From Selaginella moellendorffii (taxonomy: Eukaryota; Streptophyta; Lycopodiopsida; Selaginellales; Selaginellaceae), in the NCBI RefSeq assembly GCF_000143415.4, contig NW_003314401.1, forward strand, positions 62,001 to 126,000: DNA of 64,000 bases, in the 5' to 3' direction. The notes below the pieces were generated by a model, which saw only the letters and a list, made by a program, of their open reading frames with translations, made no database searches and was not told the origin of the DNA. Of the stretch, positions 21,362 to 31,894 are shown piece by piece. Every line of letters begins with the position of its first letter. Positions within the stretch are counted from its first letter, which is position 1. Both the position numbers and the translations under genes were made by a program.

Positions 21362-23910
21362 TTACTCGCGACAAAGTTGCAAAGCCACCGGTGGCGATGA
21401 GCTCTCAACTCCGTATCTTGCCAGGAGCTGGATAAGTTTGTCTCTAGACAAAGGCTGCCACGGCAAAAGTAAGAGCATCAGCACTCCTGTCTGTCCACGA
21501 GCATTTACGTTTCCTTCCATACCTTTGTTTGAAACTCATTCACCCCGGCTTCGAAAAAGAGCTCCTTGTCCGACTGCAAAGCATTGCCAGTTAAGGCCAC
21601 GATTGGAGTCTTCACACCCATCATCCTCAGAGCTCTAGTTGCCTGCCAGGAACTTACGTTAACATACTTTGGAGAGAAAGGAAAACTCAGTTCTAAGAGC
21701 TCTTACCTCGTGTCCGTCCATGACGGGCATTTCCTTGTCCATCAACACCAGATCGTAGGACTTGCCCTGCCTGTGCAGGTCGACAGCAATCTGGCCGTTC
21801 TCTGCCTCGTCGCATTGGAGATTGAGGTTCTGAAGAACCTTCCGCAAGATAATCTGTAGATGATGGTAAGTAAAATGCGCACGGATATAGCCAAAGACGA
21901 GACTTACTCTGTTTATCCGCGTGTCTTCCACTAGCAGCACCTTTCTCCTGCACTGAGAGGCGTCTTGTTGCAGCACAGCACCCGGCGAACACTTGAGTTG
22001 GGCGTCAAGGTCACTGAGGCGTTCCAACTTTCGCTTCTCTTTGCTTACGGAGTCTGTAGACCTCATGTTATAGAAGATCCCAGAGGCCGGGACTGACGAG
22101 TTCGTGCGCTTTTGTATCGGAACCAGCTGAAATGGAGCGGAGAAGAAGAACGTACTTCCTTGGTCCCGCGAGCGTACCCCGATCTGACCACCAATCTGTT
22201 CGATGAAGCGTTTCGCAACACTCAAGCCCAGGCCGGAAACACCAGCTTTCTGGACCCAAGGAGACGATATGAAAGAGTCTGCTTCGAAGAGTCTGTCTTG
22301 GTCATCTAAGGAAATTCCTGTCCGAGCACCAGACTTTCAAGTCAGAACAAAACAAACCATCGCGATCGTGAAGAAAGAAACGTTACCTGCGCCAGAGTCA
22401 TTGACGGCAATAAAGAGCTCCAGGGACTTGTGCTCTAACTCGTCGGTCTCAAAGCCTTTGGAGTTTGAGACCGGGACCCCGTCGAGCTCTTGACACTTGA
22501 TCTCCAGGTCGAGCTTTCCCCCGGTAGGCGTGAACTTGACGGCATTACTGAGAAAATTGCCTGCTTGCGCAGAGCGTGAGTGAGAGTCAGACGTGGAAGA
22601 GTTTGATTACCTAGCGTCTGTACAGTCCGGTGCTTGTCACCGACAATGTTGTGGGACTTCAAAATCTTGCTGGCGACCGGATCGATATCAATGTTGAGAG
22701 ATATTTGTTTCTGCTCGAGCAAATCTTTCAAACCCCACGCCAGGAACTTCACCACCGCCAGTAAGTCGAACACATCTCGGTGAAGCTCAATGCGCCCCTC
22801 CTCCCAGTTTCCTGTGGATGACCGATCATTCGTTAGTTATGTCGAGAACAATCATAAGTAAAAGTCGAGACTCGAGTCGAGACATGGACACCTTACCCAT
22901 ATCAGTAACATCATCAAGCACGTTTGTCATTGTCTCGGCGCAGTCTAGCATTAGTTGCACCAAGTCTAGCTCCCCGGAACTGGAGTCATCCCCGGACGCT
23001 GAAGCACGCATGTGACCCAATCCCAGGACGATCGCATTGAAAGGGACTGCACGGAGAAGCCAAAGGTACGTCAGAAAATCACGAAATAGTTCTCGCACCA
23101 TCTATACGGAAGAGCGAAAGAAAAAGAAACTTCTAGCCTAGCAACGAACTCACCTCTTATGTTATGGAACACATAAGCCATGAATTGTTGCTTGGCACGA
23201 TGAGCTCGCTGGGCCAGCTGCTGCTCCTCCTCCTCTTGCTTGTCCTGGCTCACTACTCTACACCCGGAACACTGCCCTTGCACGCAAATCTCCCTGGAAC
23301 TCGGCGGATCGCAGCGAACAAATCTCGTCCAAATCGCCAGTGACACCATCGCTGCCGGGACGGCCCAAACCAGTACCGCGGCCGGCGTCAAGTACCACAC
23401 GAGCAAGATGGCCGACGATAAAAGCAGTGCCAAAGTCACGACTAGCTTGTCCAGCCCTGTCCCTGTCCCCGACCCTGGCAGCGCCGTGTGAGACGATCCC
23501 AATTTCTCCGAGTGCGTGGACTCGATGAGGAGCTCCTCGAGGCGAGATCTCTTGTGTGACGTCTTGAATCTGTGCTTGAGCTGCTGCGCGCTGGACGCGA
23601 GCAATGCATGAGGCGACGAGGAGCTGCTCGTCGTGCTAGTGGTGGACGCGACCAGGAATTCATCCTTTTGGTTGCTACCGCTAAATGCCCTGGATACCTC
23701 CTTGAAGAGCTTCCCTGTCTCCACGGCCGGACTCGGCGATCCCTCCTGCATTACACCCGCCCCGGCCAGATTATGGATCGCTCCTCCTCCTCCCTGCTCC
23801 AATTCCAATCCTAGACGATTGCTGCTCCGATAATCCACCAGGCTCGACAGAACATCATCGGCGATGGAGAGGAGAGCTCCAATGCTCCGCGCGAGCATTG
23901 CGTCACGCAT
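21362..23910 (-). CDS. Hybrid histidine kinase with C-terminal receiver domain
   Basis: Two-component sensor kinase. Start ATG 23910 (MRDAMLARSIGALLSIADDV). The N-terminus has no CHASE, GAF or PAS domain that I recognise. Two hydrophobic segments (LVVTLALLLSSAILLVWYL and AAVLVWAVPAAMVSLAIW) anchor it, followed by a Cys/Gln-rich stretch. H-box: FHNIRVPFNAIVLGLGHM with the phospho-acceptor His. N-box GNFLSNAVKFTPTGGKL; G-boxes AVNDSGAGI and SGLGLSVAKRF. The receiver contains KVLLVEDTRINR, the phospho-acceptor Asp in LVLMDKEMPVMDG, and VALTGNALQSDKELF with the conserved Thr and a later Lys (QTKPLSRDK). About eight exons; stop 21362-21364. Kinase and receiver signatures look complete. It does not match ethylene, phytochrome or CHASE-type cytokinin receptors, so the input signal is unknown. 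Confidence 0.88.
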
Positions 23911-24232
23911 CACAGGCAGCTTCTTCCGCTTCGATCCCGCCCTTGCTGCCGCTTCCCATGCCAGAAAATCTCCGCGATTTCGCCCAAATCCACATACCTC
24001 TTTCCGTGCCGCCGATCGAGCCGCGCCGCGACTGCCGCGAGCGCCGCGCGATTGACGACCTGGCGGATGGATGGATCGATCGATGGAATCCTTGACGCCG
24101 TGGATGAGGAGCTGTCGACGCGACGCGAGGGAGAAGAGAAGAAAGAATGAACAAACAAACGAATGAATGCCAAAGCAAAGCCATCACACTGACTGATTAG
24201 ACTGACGTATTCTGTCCGGTAAACGCTCCTCT

Positions 24233-24242
24233 GACACGTGTC
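24233..24242. promoter_or_regulatory. Palindromic G-box/ABRE (GACACGTGTC)
   Basis: A perfect 10-bp palindrome with a CACGTG core, about 320 bp upstream of the histidine kinase start and 1.65 kb upstream of the CIPK start. It matches bZIP/bHLH G-box sites and the ABRE core ACGTG. Which gene it serves cannot be told. Confidence 0.45.
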
Positions 24243-25676
24243 GTGACCGCAGCCGTCGGTCGTCGGTTTGGCTCTGTCAGATTGACGAGCCCCCAGGATG
24301 GAGATATGATTCGCTGAAATTTCCATGGTTTTTAAATTATTTGCTGGGCGCTATAAAATCTTTGGCGGATTTGCTGAGGTCCCGGCGCCGGCAAACAACC
24401 TCCGGCGAGATCCTGGCGAATCTCGTCCACCACGACTGGGTAAAAACACGGTTTCTTACCGCGCGGTCAAAAGTGAAAAGCCGGGAGTTACATTGATTGA
24501 TTTTCGCCTGGCTTCAAACACTAGGCAGGTACCTAAGCTGTATGATCGGAAACGAGAAGCTTAGAAAAATTTAGATGTCTAGTTTGGTCCGCCACCTTTT
24601 GTTGCGCAAAGATTTTGCCTTTTCGCTTTTGTTTTTTCAAAGATTTGGGATATGGTTGTGCGTGGCGGAAATTAGAGAGCTGGTCAATGTGGCCCAAGCA
24701 TAACAATACAAAACCCATTTGACCCCACTTTCGTCACGAAGAATCCATACAAAAATCACGGCTGCGGAGTGTCTCTTCTCGACTCGCTCCAATTGTTGCG
24801 CATGAGCATGACCTTGGCACTGTTGGAAAGATTTGCGCAGAGATCTTGGCATATGATCATGATCCCGGCGCCAAACAAATCTCTCTCTTCTCTACTTTAC
24901 AAATATGGAGATTGGGGGGATATTCGCCAAATTGGTATTCAATCTGGATTTGACATTGTGTTTGTCAAGTGTTCCTCACTCCTCCCGTTTGCGCCAGCCG
25001 GCACCCACGAAACAAGAAAACTAAACGATTCCGGATCTCCCCTCCAGCGAAGCCAAGGATTCCCGGGCGGGGAATATGCCCTGGTCCGTGGTCAAAGGTA
25101 AAAAACGCACGGGTGGTGTGGTAATTTTGGTAAATCTTTCTTAAATTTGGCGTCGCCACAGGCCCTAGGTGGATTTGCAAGCTTTCTAGGAAGTTGGCGC
25201 CACCAAATTGTCGCCGCTGTTTTACCACGCCCGGTATTTTTCACCGCGGTTTTTACCACGGCTCCAGCCCGCGAATAAGCGCTCTAGAGGAGACAATGGA
25301 CGGACAAAGTGTTTTGGCGGTGCGATATGATTCGATGCTCTCTATCAAATCTTTTGTTGGAAAACCAGCACCCACATTTACAACATTTGTATGATTTTTA
25401 TGTGTATAATGCACACAAGGTTGGTGGCACATCCAAAGATTGTCTCGAATCGCGGCGAGCGAAAACCACGCCCCCAATGCTCTTTTGGTGGCGCCACCGT
25501 TGCCCTAATTAGTTCCTGTCTTTCTGGGCCTCGTCCGTACGCCGCCGCGTCGTGACGTGTACGGCCCCCCCCCCCCCCCGTTCCAACGAGGCGGCTCATT
25601 CTCTTCTTCCTCGCCGATGGAACAGTGCGCGGCTTCTTGCGACTCGCGACTTAGGGTTTCTCGGTGGGCACGGCAG

Positions 25677-25751
25677 GTAATCAATGTCTCGCTCGCCAGC
25701 CCGCGCGCATTGCATGGATCCACCCATCACTTTCTCTTGGCTTGTTCGCAG
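25677..25751 (+). other. Predicted intron in the CIPK 5' leader
   Basis: GGCAG|GTAATC donor at 25677 and TTCGCAG acceptor ending 25751 bracket 75 bp, the usual intron size here. They lie in the leader ahead of the CIPK ATG. The leader also holds an upstream ATG at 25618 whose short frame ends at TAG 25652. Confidence 0.45.
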
Positions 25752-25886
25752 CTGCATTTCCACTCGGCACGCTTGATCTTCCGGCCTGGATCTTGTTTCC
25801 CTCGGCGATCTCCTCGAGCCTGTGACTGGGATCAAATGCGTTGTGTCGCTCTTGAGGATTAGGAATTCCATCCAGAGGGGGAAGGA

Positions 25887-27976
25887 ATGAGCTACCGGAG
25901 AACTCGCGTTGGGAAGTATGAGCTGGGACGGACACTTGGAGAAGGTACTTTTGCCAAGGTCAAGTACGCCAGGAACTTGGAGACGAACGAGAGCGTCGCG
26001 ATTAAGATCTTGGACAAGGAGAAGATTTTGAAGCACAAGATGGTCGATCAGGTAAAGCAGAAATGGTCGAGCTCGCTTTCATTGCTGGTCATCTTGACGA
26101 ACTTTACAGATCAAACGCGAAATTTCTACAATGAAGCTGGTGAGACATCCCAACGTCATTCAGCTGTTTGAGGTAAGTAAGCTTATATTTCAACCATTTC
26201 CCAAAGCTCTCTTCTTTTTTGGTGGTGAGACTTTCCTTTACAGGTTATAGGCAGCAAGACCAAGATTTATATGGTTATGGAATATGTCACAGGTGGAGAA
26301 ATGTTTGACAAGATCGTAAGGCATCTGACAGTTTTTCATTAAAGAATGACATAGATTTCTTTTTATTTCTTTTTCGTCCAGGCGCGAGAGGGAAAGCAAG
26401 ATGAACGTAAAGCCCGAATATATTTCCAGCAACTGATCGATGCTGTGGATTATTGTCACAGCAGGGGTGTCTGCCACCGTGACTTAAAGGTGATTCTCGA
26501 AAGAAACGAACTGATATTTGTAGAGCTCTCGACTTAGAAGCGTTTGTTTTGGCAGCCAGAGAACTTGCTATTGGATTCAGATGGAAACTTGAAAATCTCA
26601 GACTTCGGTCTAAGTGCCCTTCCTCAACAGTGCCGAGTTAAGTTCACCATAAGAGAACTCGCTCATTAAATTAGTGAATGATTTTACAGTCGGATGGCCT
26701 TCTTCATACAACGTGTGGAACGCCAAACTACGTAGCTCCCGAGGTAACTGCGTTGCTTGTTGTTTTAGCTTGTGTGAACTTATCGTTCTACAGGTCATCA
26801 GTGACAAAGGCTACGACGGTTTCAAAGCCGATATCTGGTCTTGCGGAATTGTTTTGTATGTCCTCTTGGCTGGATACTTGCCATTTGACGAGCCTAATCT
26901 GGTGGCACTGTACAAGAAGGTATGAAAACATCTGTTTGGTTGTTTTTCCTGTTCAGCTGACATGAATTAAATGCGAATTAGATGCATCGCGCAGATTTTA
27001 CATTTCCGCATTGGTTTTCAAGGGGCTCCCGAAAGCTTGTACAAAAGATACTGGATCCAAATCCGAAATCAGTAAGAATTAAATTGGCATCGTTGATGTA
27101 GTAACCTTTGCTTGTGCTTGTCTCTCTCTCTCCCTTTTCCGAATTTGTGCGTCAGCGCATATCCATCTCCAGAATAATGGACAATGAGTGGTTTCAAGTC
27201 GAACACAAACCAATGACACTTGGAAAGGAACAAAGTCCCAACCTTGACGACATTGATGCGGTGTTTAATGGTTCTGAGGTAGGACGGCGTGTCTGGCCAA
27301 TTGACATGAAAGAGAACTGAAATTTTCTTGCAGGCTCATCTTGTGGCGGAGAAAGAGGAGCCACAACCAGTCACCATGAATGCTTTTGAGATCATATCGA
27401 TGTCGCGAGGATTCAACTTGTCAGGCCTTTTCGAGCATCGTGTAAGTATCCTCAAGCATTTATCTTTCCTCTCTATAGAGATGCTCACGATCGAGTAACT
27501 TGTTGTAGGAGGTGGAACGCGAGTCACGGTTCACATCGAAACATCCTGCGAAAGAGATTGTGAGAACAATAGAAGAAACTGCGAGACCGCTGGGCTTCAA
27601 TATCCAGAAGAGGAACTACAAGGTATAGTTCTACAAGGATTGCATGAGTTGGACAAGCACTTTCCTTCAGATGACGCTGCAAGGGTCAAAGCGAGGTAGG
27701 AAAGGTCATCTTTCGGTGTGCACGGAGGTAAAGCGTTTTGGTTCTCTTTCTCTCGTACAAAAGCTCTGCTCTCAGGTCTTCGAAGTTGCACCGTCTTTTT
27801 ACGTGGTGGAGCTACGGAAATCTGGTGGCGATACACTCGAGTATCACAAGGCAATTGTTTGACTCTTCTTTATTTCTCTTCCTCGCAATCAACATTAACA
27901 ATATGCTGTCGCTGCGCAGTTCCACCAGTCGTTCACAACGGGACTCAAAGACATCATCTGGAAAGATCAGACGTAA
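25887..27976 (+). CDS. CBL-interacting protein kinase (CIPK3/9/23-like)
   Basis: Ser/Thr kinase activated by calcium-loaded CBL proteins, typically controlling ion transport (family knowledge). Start ATG 25887 ([20 protein letters not shown]). About fourteen exons were traced. P-loop [13 protein letters not shown] lysine in VAIKIL; HRDLKPENLLL catalytic loop; [12 protein letters not shown], then [10 protein letters not shown] closing the activation loop. The NAF/FISL motif is [20 protein letters not shown], followed by the PPI domain ([43 protein letters not shown]). The frame stops at TAA 27974-27976 after IIWKDQT, the normal family end. A donor two bases before that stop could instead extend the protein (see findings). 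Confidence 0.92.
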
Positions 27977-28199
27977 ACCTTCGTAAGCAACTTTCTCCTT
28001 TTCTTTTTGGTTTGAAACTATACAAGCTTGCCAGGCAGGAACCATCCCAGTCTAAATTACAACTTACATCCCGTGCTACGGAAGGCTATCAAAGAGAGAC
28101 CCCTCCAAGCCTTCCGAGTAAATGGCTCGGACTCCAGGAGAAAGAGATAGAGGTACTTAAGTGCTTGATTTTGGATTACTAAACAATTGGAATCTCTCC

Positions 28200-28824
28200 A
28201 GACGAGACGAGCAGTACGAGAGAGCGAGAGAGAAGCAAGACTCAGACCCAAGGCTTGAATTGAAGCAAGGCCGCGGCGAGAAAAGCAAGGACATCGCTTC
28301 AGTGGACACAGAGGTATTACTCCCTTTTCAGATGCCTCCTAGAAACAAAGAATAGTTTTTCCATCTCTTCTATCAGTTTTCTTCTCTTTTTTTTCCTCGG
28401 CCTCTCTCTCTCCTCTCTCTCTCTCTCTCTCCCATTCATGCGTTGTCGCGTCTCATGCATTTGTTTGTACGTAGCACGTAGGTATATTTCTTCCTTTTCT
28501 TTCTCGTACTCTTTTCTTCGACTATTTTTCCGTTTTTTTTTTTTTTGGCTTCATGGTGGAGCTACGGCTCTGCCACACGGAAGCATACGTCTTGTGGTTT
28601 GGATTTTGTCTCGGCGCTTTTCCTCCCTCTGTGTGATTTGCTTTGCTTCCACTCTGGGAAGGAAGAAAGTGAGCTGTGACTGGGCTGTATGAGAGCGTGA
28701 ATTAACGAATCCAGGACATGATCGACAGGACCAAGTTGTGGATTCAACCAAAGGAATCTGCGACAATCCCAAATCTTGCGCTGCAGGATGAGATCACCCA
28801 AGCGCTGAGCACGATGATGCGATG
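28200..28824 (+). CDS. Possible small two-exon coding segment, function unknown
   Basis: An open frame RRDEQYERAREKQDSDPRLE continues to SVDTE at about 28313. It can splice in phase 0 (GTATTAC donor, CCAG acceptor at about 28713) to DMIDRTKLWIQPKESATIPN, then LALQDEITQALSTMMR and TGA at 28822-28824. Composition looks protein-like and phases agree, but I found no ATG in this frame and no family. It could be an alternative 3' part of the CIPK transcription unit, a separate short gene lacking a visible start, or chance. Confidence 0.25.
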
Positions 28825-29119
28825 AATGAGATCATGTGTCTGTGCTGCTTTGCTTGATTGCTAGCTTGCGTCTTGGCTCGCTTGGTCGCTTGTCTTGGCT
28901 TGCGGCTATGGAGGATGTATGCTTCCTCGTAAATCTGGTGGCACGATCGATTATATGTTTTGGATCAAGTCAGAGCATCAGCCACCACGTTGTTTCGCTG
29001 GAGGAAAAACTAAAGTTTCTATCACCTTGCCTATGAATCAAGGAGTTGAGTGGTCACACCCGTGAAGAAAGAAAGCGAATATCGAATAATATAGGTAGCT
29101 TTGGTTGAAATAAAGGAAT

Positions 29120-29292
29120 CTCTCGGCTTTTGTTGAGAGAAAAAAGAATCTTCCGCTCTCTCGCTCTCTCTTTCTTGCTTTTTTTTTCTCTTTCTCTCTC
29201 TCTCTCTCTCTCGGCTTTTGTTGAGAGAAAAAGGAATCTTCCGCTCTCTCTTTCTTGCTTTTTTTTTCTTCCTCTCTCTCTCTCTCTCTTTG
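29120..29292. repeat. Two-copy tandem repeat of about 80-88 bp, CT-rich
   Basis: TCGGCTTTTGTTGAGAGAAAAA followed by GGAATCTTCCGCTCTCTC, TTTCTTGCTTTTTTTTTC and a (CT)n tail occurs twice back to back, starting at about 29124 and 29212. The copies differ by a few substitutions and CT-length changes. Confidence 0.8.
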
Positions 29293-30219
29293 TTTTGCCG
29301 CGTTCGCTCGCCCGGATCATAGACTAGGTAGGGCGGGTGGTGGCAGAAATTTCAAAGTCTTTGCCAGGATTCCCACCAGGAATAATGTTTGCGATTCTAT
29401 AAGGTTGAGGTTGTTTGGTTTGTTTGAGTGTGGTTTGTGATTATCTCATCATACACCCGCGATAACTCATATGCCAATCATTCGCAATGGACGCATCACT
29501 CCCACCCTTGGCCGCGAGTGCTTTGCACAAGATTTTTTTTTTTTTAGCAAGTGTCGCTGGGAGATCTCCTTCGCCACACTCGCAGACTTTGCTTAGATAA
29601 TCTATGCCACAGAGCGAACTCTTGTCAGCATTCTCGAGCAACCAAAGAGCACGAGAGCGATCGATCGATTGTTTACATTGTCTGCTAAGCGGGAAAAGCG
29701 AGAGAGTTACACTCGATCGAGAGCGAATTGCTTGCGAGGGGTGGAGCATCCGGATGCTCGTGGACAGCGAGATCGCCAAGGCGAGACCACGCTCGCGAGG
29801 ATATAATTCGCATATGAGGAACAGCTATACCGCGGGGTTTATCAAATCGCGATTTGATAATCAATCAATCACCCTCTCGTGTGGTGCAAATAACTTACGC
29901 ATAGATCATCCTCTAGATCCACCCCGCAAGGGAGATCTGCAGCGAGGAGAGAGCGATTAGAGGAATATTTATGCGAGCCTTTCACTTTCGTGATTGTTGG
30001 TGAAGCATTGTCAAGAGAGGGTCCATGGCAAAGCTTAAACAATGGAAAAAGAAGAATGTGGCTAATCAAGCTCTTGGGCCGCGTAGCTAGAGCGGAGAGG
30101 AGCGAGAGCTACAAAACCTGGAGAAGGAAGAAGCGCTGCGCAGGATTGGATTGGAGGAGCGCAGGATTTGCTCCGCGTTTTCTACGAGTTATTTCTTTGA
30201 TTCTTTCTTCACCGCGCCG

Positions 30220-30222
<3 letters not shown>

Positions 30223-30255
<33 letters not shown>
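30223..30255. repeat. (CT)n microsatellite in carboxylesterase leader
   Basis: Uninterrupted CT dinucleotides ending about 25 bp before the carboxylesterase ATG at 30281. CT/GA tracts are frequent in plant leaders and core promoters (Y-patch/GAGA-like), so it may be regulatory. Confidence 0.8.
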
Positions 30256-30257
<2 letters not shown>

Positions 30258-30280
30258 CGGGAGCGCGAGAGAGCTAGAGC

Positions 30281-31372
30281 ATGATGGGCGATTCCACAGG
30301 GCCGCCAGCGTCCGCGCAGAGCTGGGAAATCCCCGAGGTTGCCGCGGATTCCAGCTTCGCGGATGGTGTGGCGTCGCGGGATGTCAAGCTCGGCGGTGGC
30401 GATGGTCGTGTGTGGGTCAGGCTCTATCTCCCCGCGGCGGCGCTCCAGATCAATTCCAAGCGCAAGCTCCCCATTGTGGTCCATGTCCACGGCGGAGGAT
30501 TCGTCCGATTCAGCGCCGCCACGTCCTCGTACCACGATTTCTGCAAGAAGGTAGCCACTGATGCCACTGCTCTTGTTGTCTCGCTCAACCACAGATTGGC
30601 GCCGGCCTCGTGCCTCCCCGCCGCCTACCAAGACCTCGTCTCGGCGCTCCACTGGCTCCGAGCCCAAGCTCTTCTCTCCACCAGCGATGGCGATGGTGGC
30701 GATGCTGCCAGCGCTACTGTGGATGGCAATGGTGATAGTCATGATCACCACCACCAGATCACGAGCTTGCGCGATGGTGGCGACCACCATCTTCCTCAAA
30801 GGGATCCCTGGCTAGCCTCGTATGCCGACTTCTCCAGCTTGATCTTCATGGGCGGAAGCTCTGGCGGCAACATCGTCCACAACGCGCTCCTCATGGTGCT
30901 CGAGTCGTCCAAGAGCAAGCGCGCGCTCCTCCCTCCTCTCAGCTTCGCCGCCCAGATCCTCCTCCAGCCATTCTTTGGTGGCGCGCACAGGACCGCCTCG
31001 GAGCTCCGCCTCTCCGACGGCCCCATCCTCACGCTCGCCATGAGCGACCAGCTGTGGAGCCTTGCGCTCCCGGATGGCGCGTCGCGCGACCATCCCTTCT
31101 GCGATCCTCTCGCGGCCGCGCAGCCGCTGCCATGCAATCTCCCGCCGGCGCTGGTGATCGTGGGCGGGCGAGACTTGCTCCACGACCGCCAGGTCGCCTA
31201 CGCGGATTTCCTGCGCAAGAGCGGCGTGGAGGTGAAGCTCGTGGAGTATCCTGACGCGACGCATGGATTCGTCACGCCCGATGGAACCGTGAGCTACGTG
31301 TTCATGCCCGAGGTGCTCCAATTCATCCGCTCCAGCGCCATCGCTCCCCGAGCGTCGCCAGCTTTGACATGA
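30281..31372 (+). CDS. Plant carboxylesterase (CXE/GID1-type HSL family hydrolase)
   Basis: Single-exon alpha/beta hydrolase of the hormone-sensitive-lipase-like CXE family, 363 residues, starting at ATG 30281. Oxyanion-hole motif HVHGGGFVRF; nucleophile elbow GGSSGGNIVHN; acid in VGGRDLLHDR; catalytic His in DATHGF. All three triad residues are present, so it is an enzyme-type CXE rather than the GID1 gibberellin receptor, in which the His is replaced. A low-complexity Gly/Asp/His insert of about 40 residues (around 30680-30790) lies between NHRLAP and the nucleophile, in a loop position. Substrate unknown. No clear signal peptide, so cytosolic (inference). Confidence 0.9.
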   Translation: MMGDSTGPPASAQSWEIPEVAADSSFADGVASRDVKLGGGDGRVWVRLYLPAAALQINSKRKLPIVVHVHGGGFVRFSAATSSYHDFCKKVATDATALVVSLNHRLAPASCLPAAYQDLVSALHWLRAQALLSTSDGDGGDAASATVDGNGDSHDHHHQITSLRDGGDHHLPQRDPWLASYADFSSLIFMGGSSGGNIVHNALLMVLESSKSKRALLPPLSFAAQILLQPFFGGAHRTASELRLSDGPILTLAMSDQLWSLALPDGASRDHPFCDPLAAAQPLPCNLPPALVIVGGRDLLHDRQVAYADFLRKSGVEVKLVEYPDATHGFVTPDGTVSYVFMPEVLQFIRSSAIAPRASPALT

Positions 31373-31894
31373 TCGCGATGGTATATTTATATATGTGGCT
31401 CCTCGCCAAGCTTCCCTTTCTCGACAGTACGTGATGGTGATGAACTGCCTCTTTCCTCGCCGATCGCATCGCCCATCACTGTGAGGATCCAAGAACAAAA
31501 AAGAAAGCTGGGTGCTGCTCATGATAAAACGATTGATCGTAGTACTAGTGGGACTTTGCGTTTGTAAATAAAAATGGAGGCTTTTCTTTTCTTCTACTTT
31601 GTGTCTTTTCACTTAGTGTTCTCTTAATGATCTTCCTGATTCGAGCGATGGTTTTGGCGTGTGCTCTTGTTTCGATGCTGCTGGCCTACTTCTCTCCCGC
31701 TCGAATCCCACCGGAGAGCTTGTCCTTGGATCTTTAAGCTTGAGCCTTCCCTCTTGTCTCTTGCCAGCGTCACTACCTCGGACCGAGACGCACAGAAGTT
31801 TGGCATTTTGTCTATGCCGTCCTTCCTTTGGCGTCCTTCCATGGAAGAGATGCAACTTTGGCTCTCTAAGTTCGTCGCTTCGCCAGAGAGCGAT
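31373..31894. other. Convergent 3' spacer, carboxylesterase/PPR
   Basis: About 520 bp between convergent stop codons. I see no additional gene; the open frames here are short and low in coding character. Confidence 0.5.

Larger units (their letters stand above)
23911..25886. other. Long divergent intergenic region, histidine kinase and CIPK genes
   Basis: About 2 kb with no convincing gene. It contains a palindromic G-box (24233-24242), a TATAAA near 24353, E2F-like TTGGCGCC at 25194-25201, a 12-bp palindrome GGTGGCGCCACC at 25487-25498, and a run of 15 C at 25565-25579. The CIPK leader includes TTAGGGTTT at 25651-25659 and a likely leader intron. Confidence 0.55.
27977..30280. other. Gene-poor region between CIPK and carboxylesterase
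   Basis: Contains the CIPK 3' region, two or three open stretches with plausible splice sites (see next entry), T/CT-rich low complexity, and the carboxylesterase promoter. No recognisable gene beyond that. Confidence 0.5.

Noticed and set aside
24325-25512. Open frames in the histidine kinase/CIPK spacer
   Set aside because: Short, overlapping, and lacking codon bias or homology; the region looks regulatory.
25565-25579. Run of 15 C
   Set aside because: Probably a homopolymer of uncertain length or a gap-closing artefact in the assembly; no function inferred.
29604-29960. 118-codon plus-strand frame upstream of the carboxylesterase
   Set aside because: No recognisable motif, and it lies in low-complexity, T/CT-rich surroundings.
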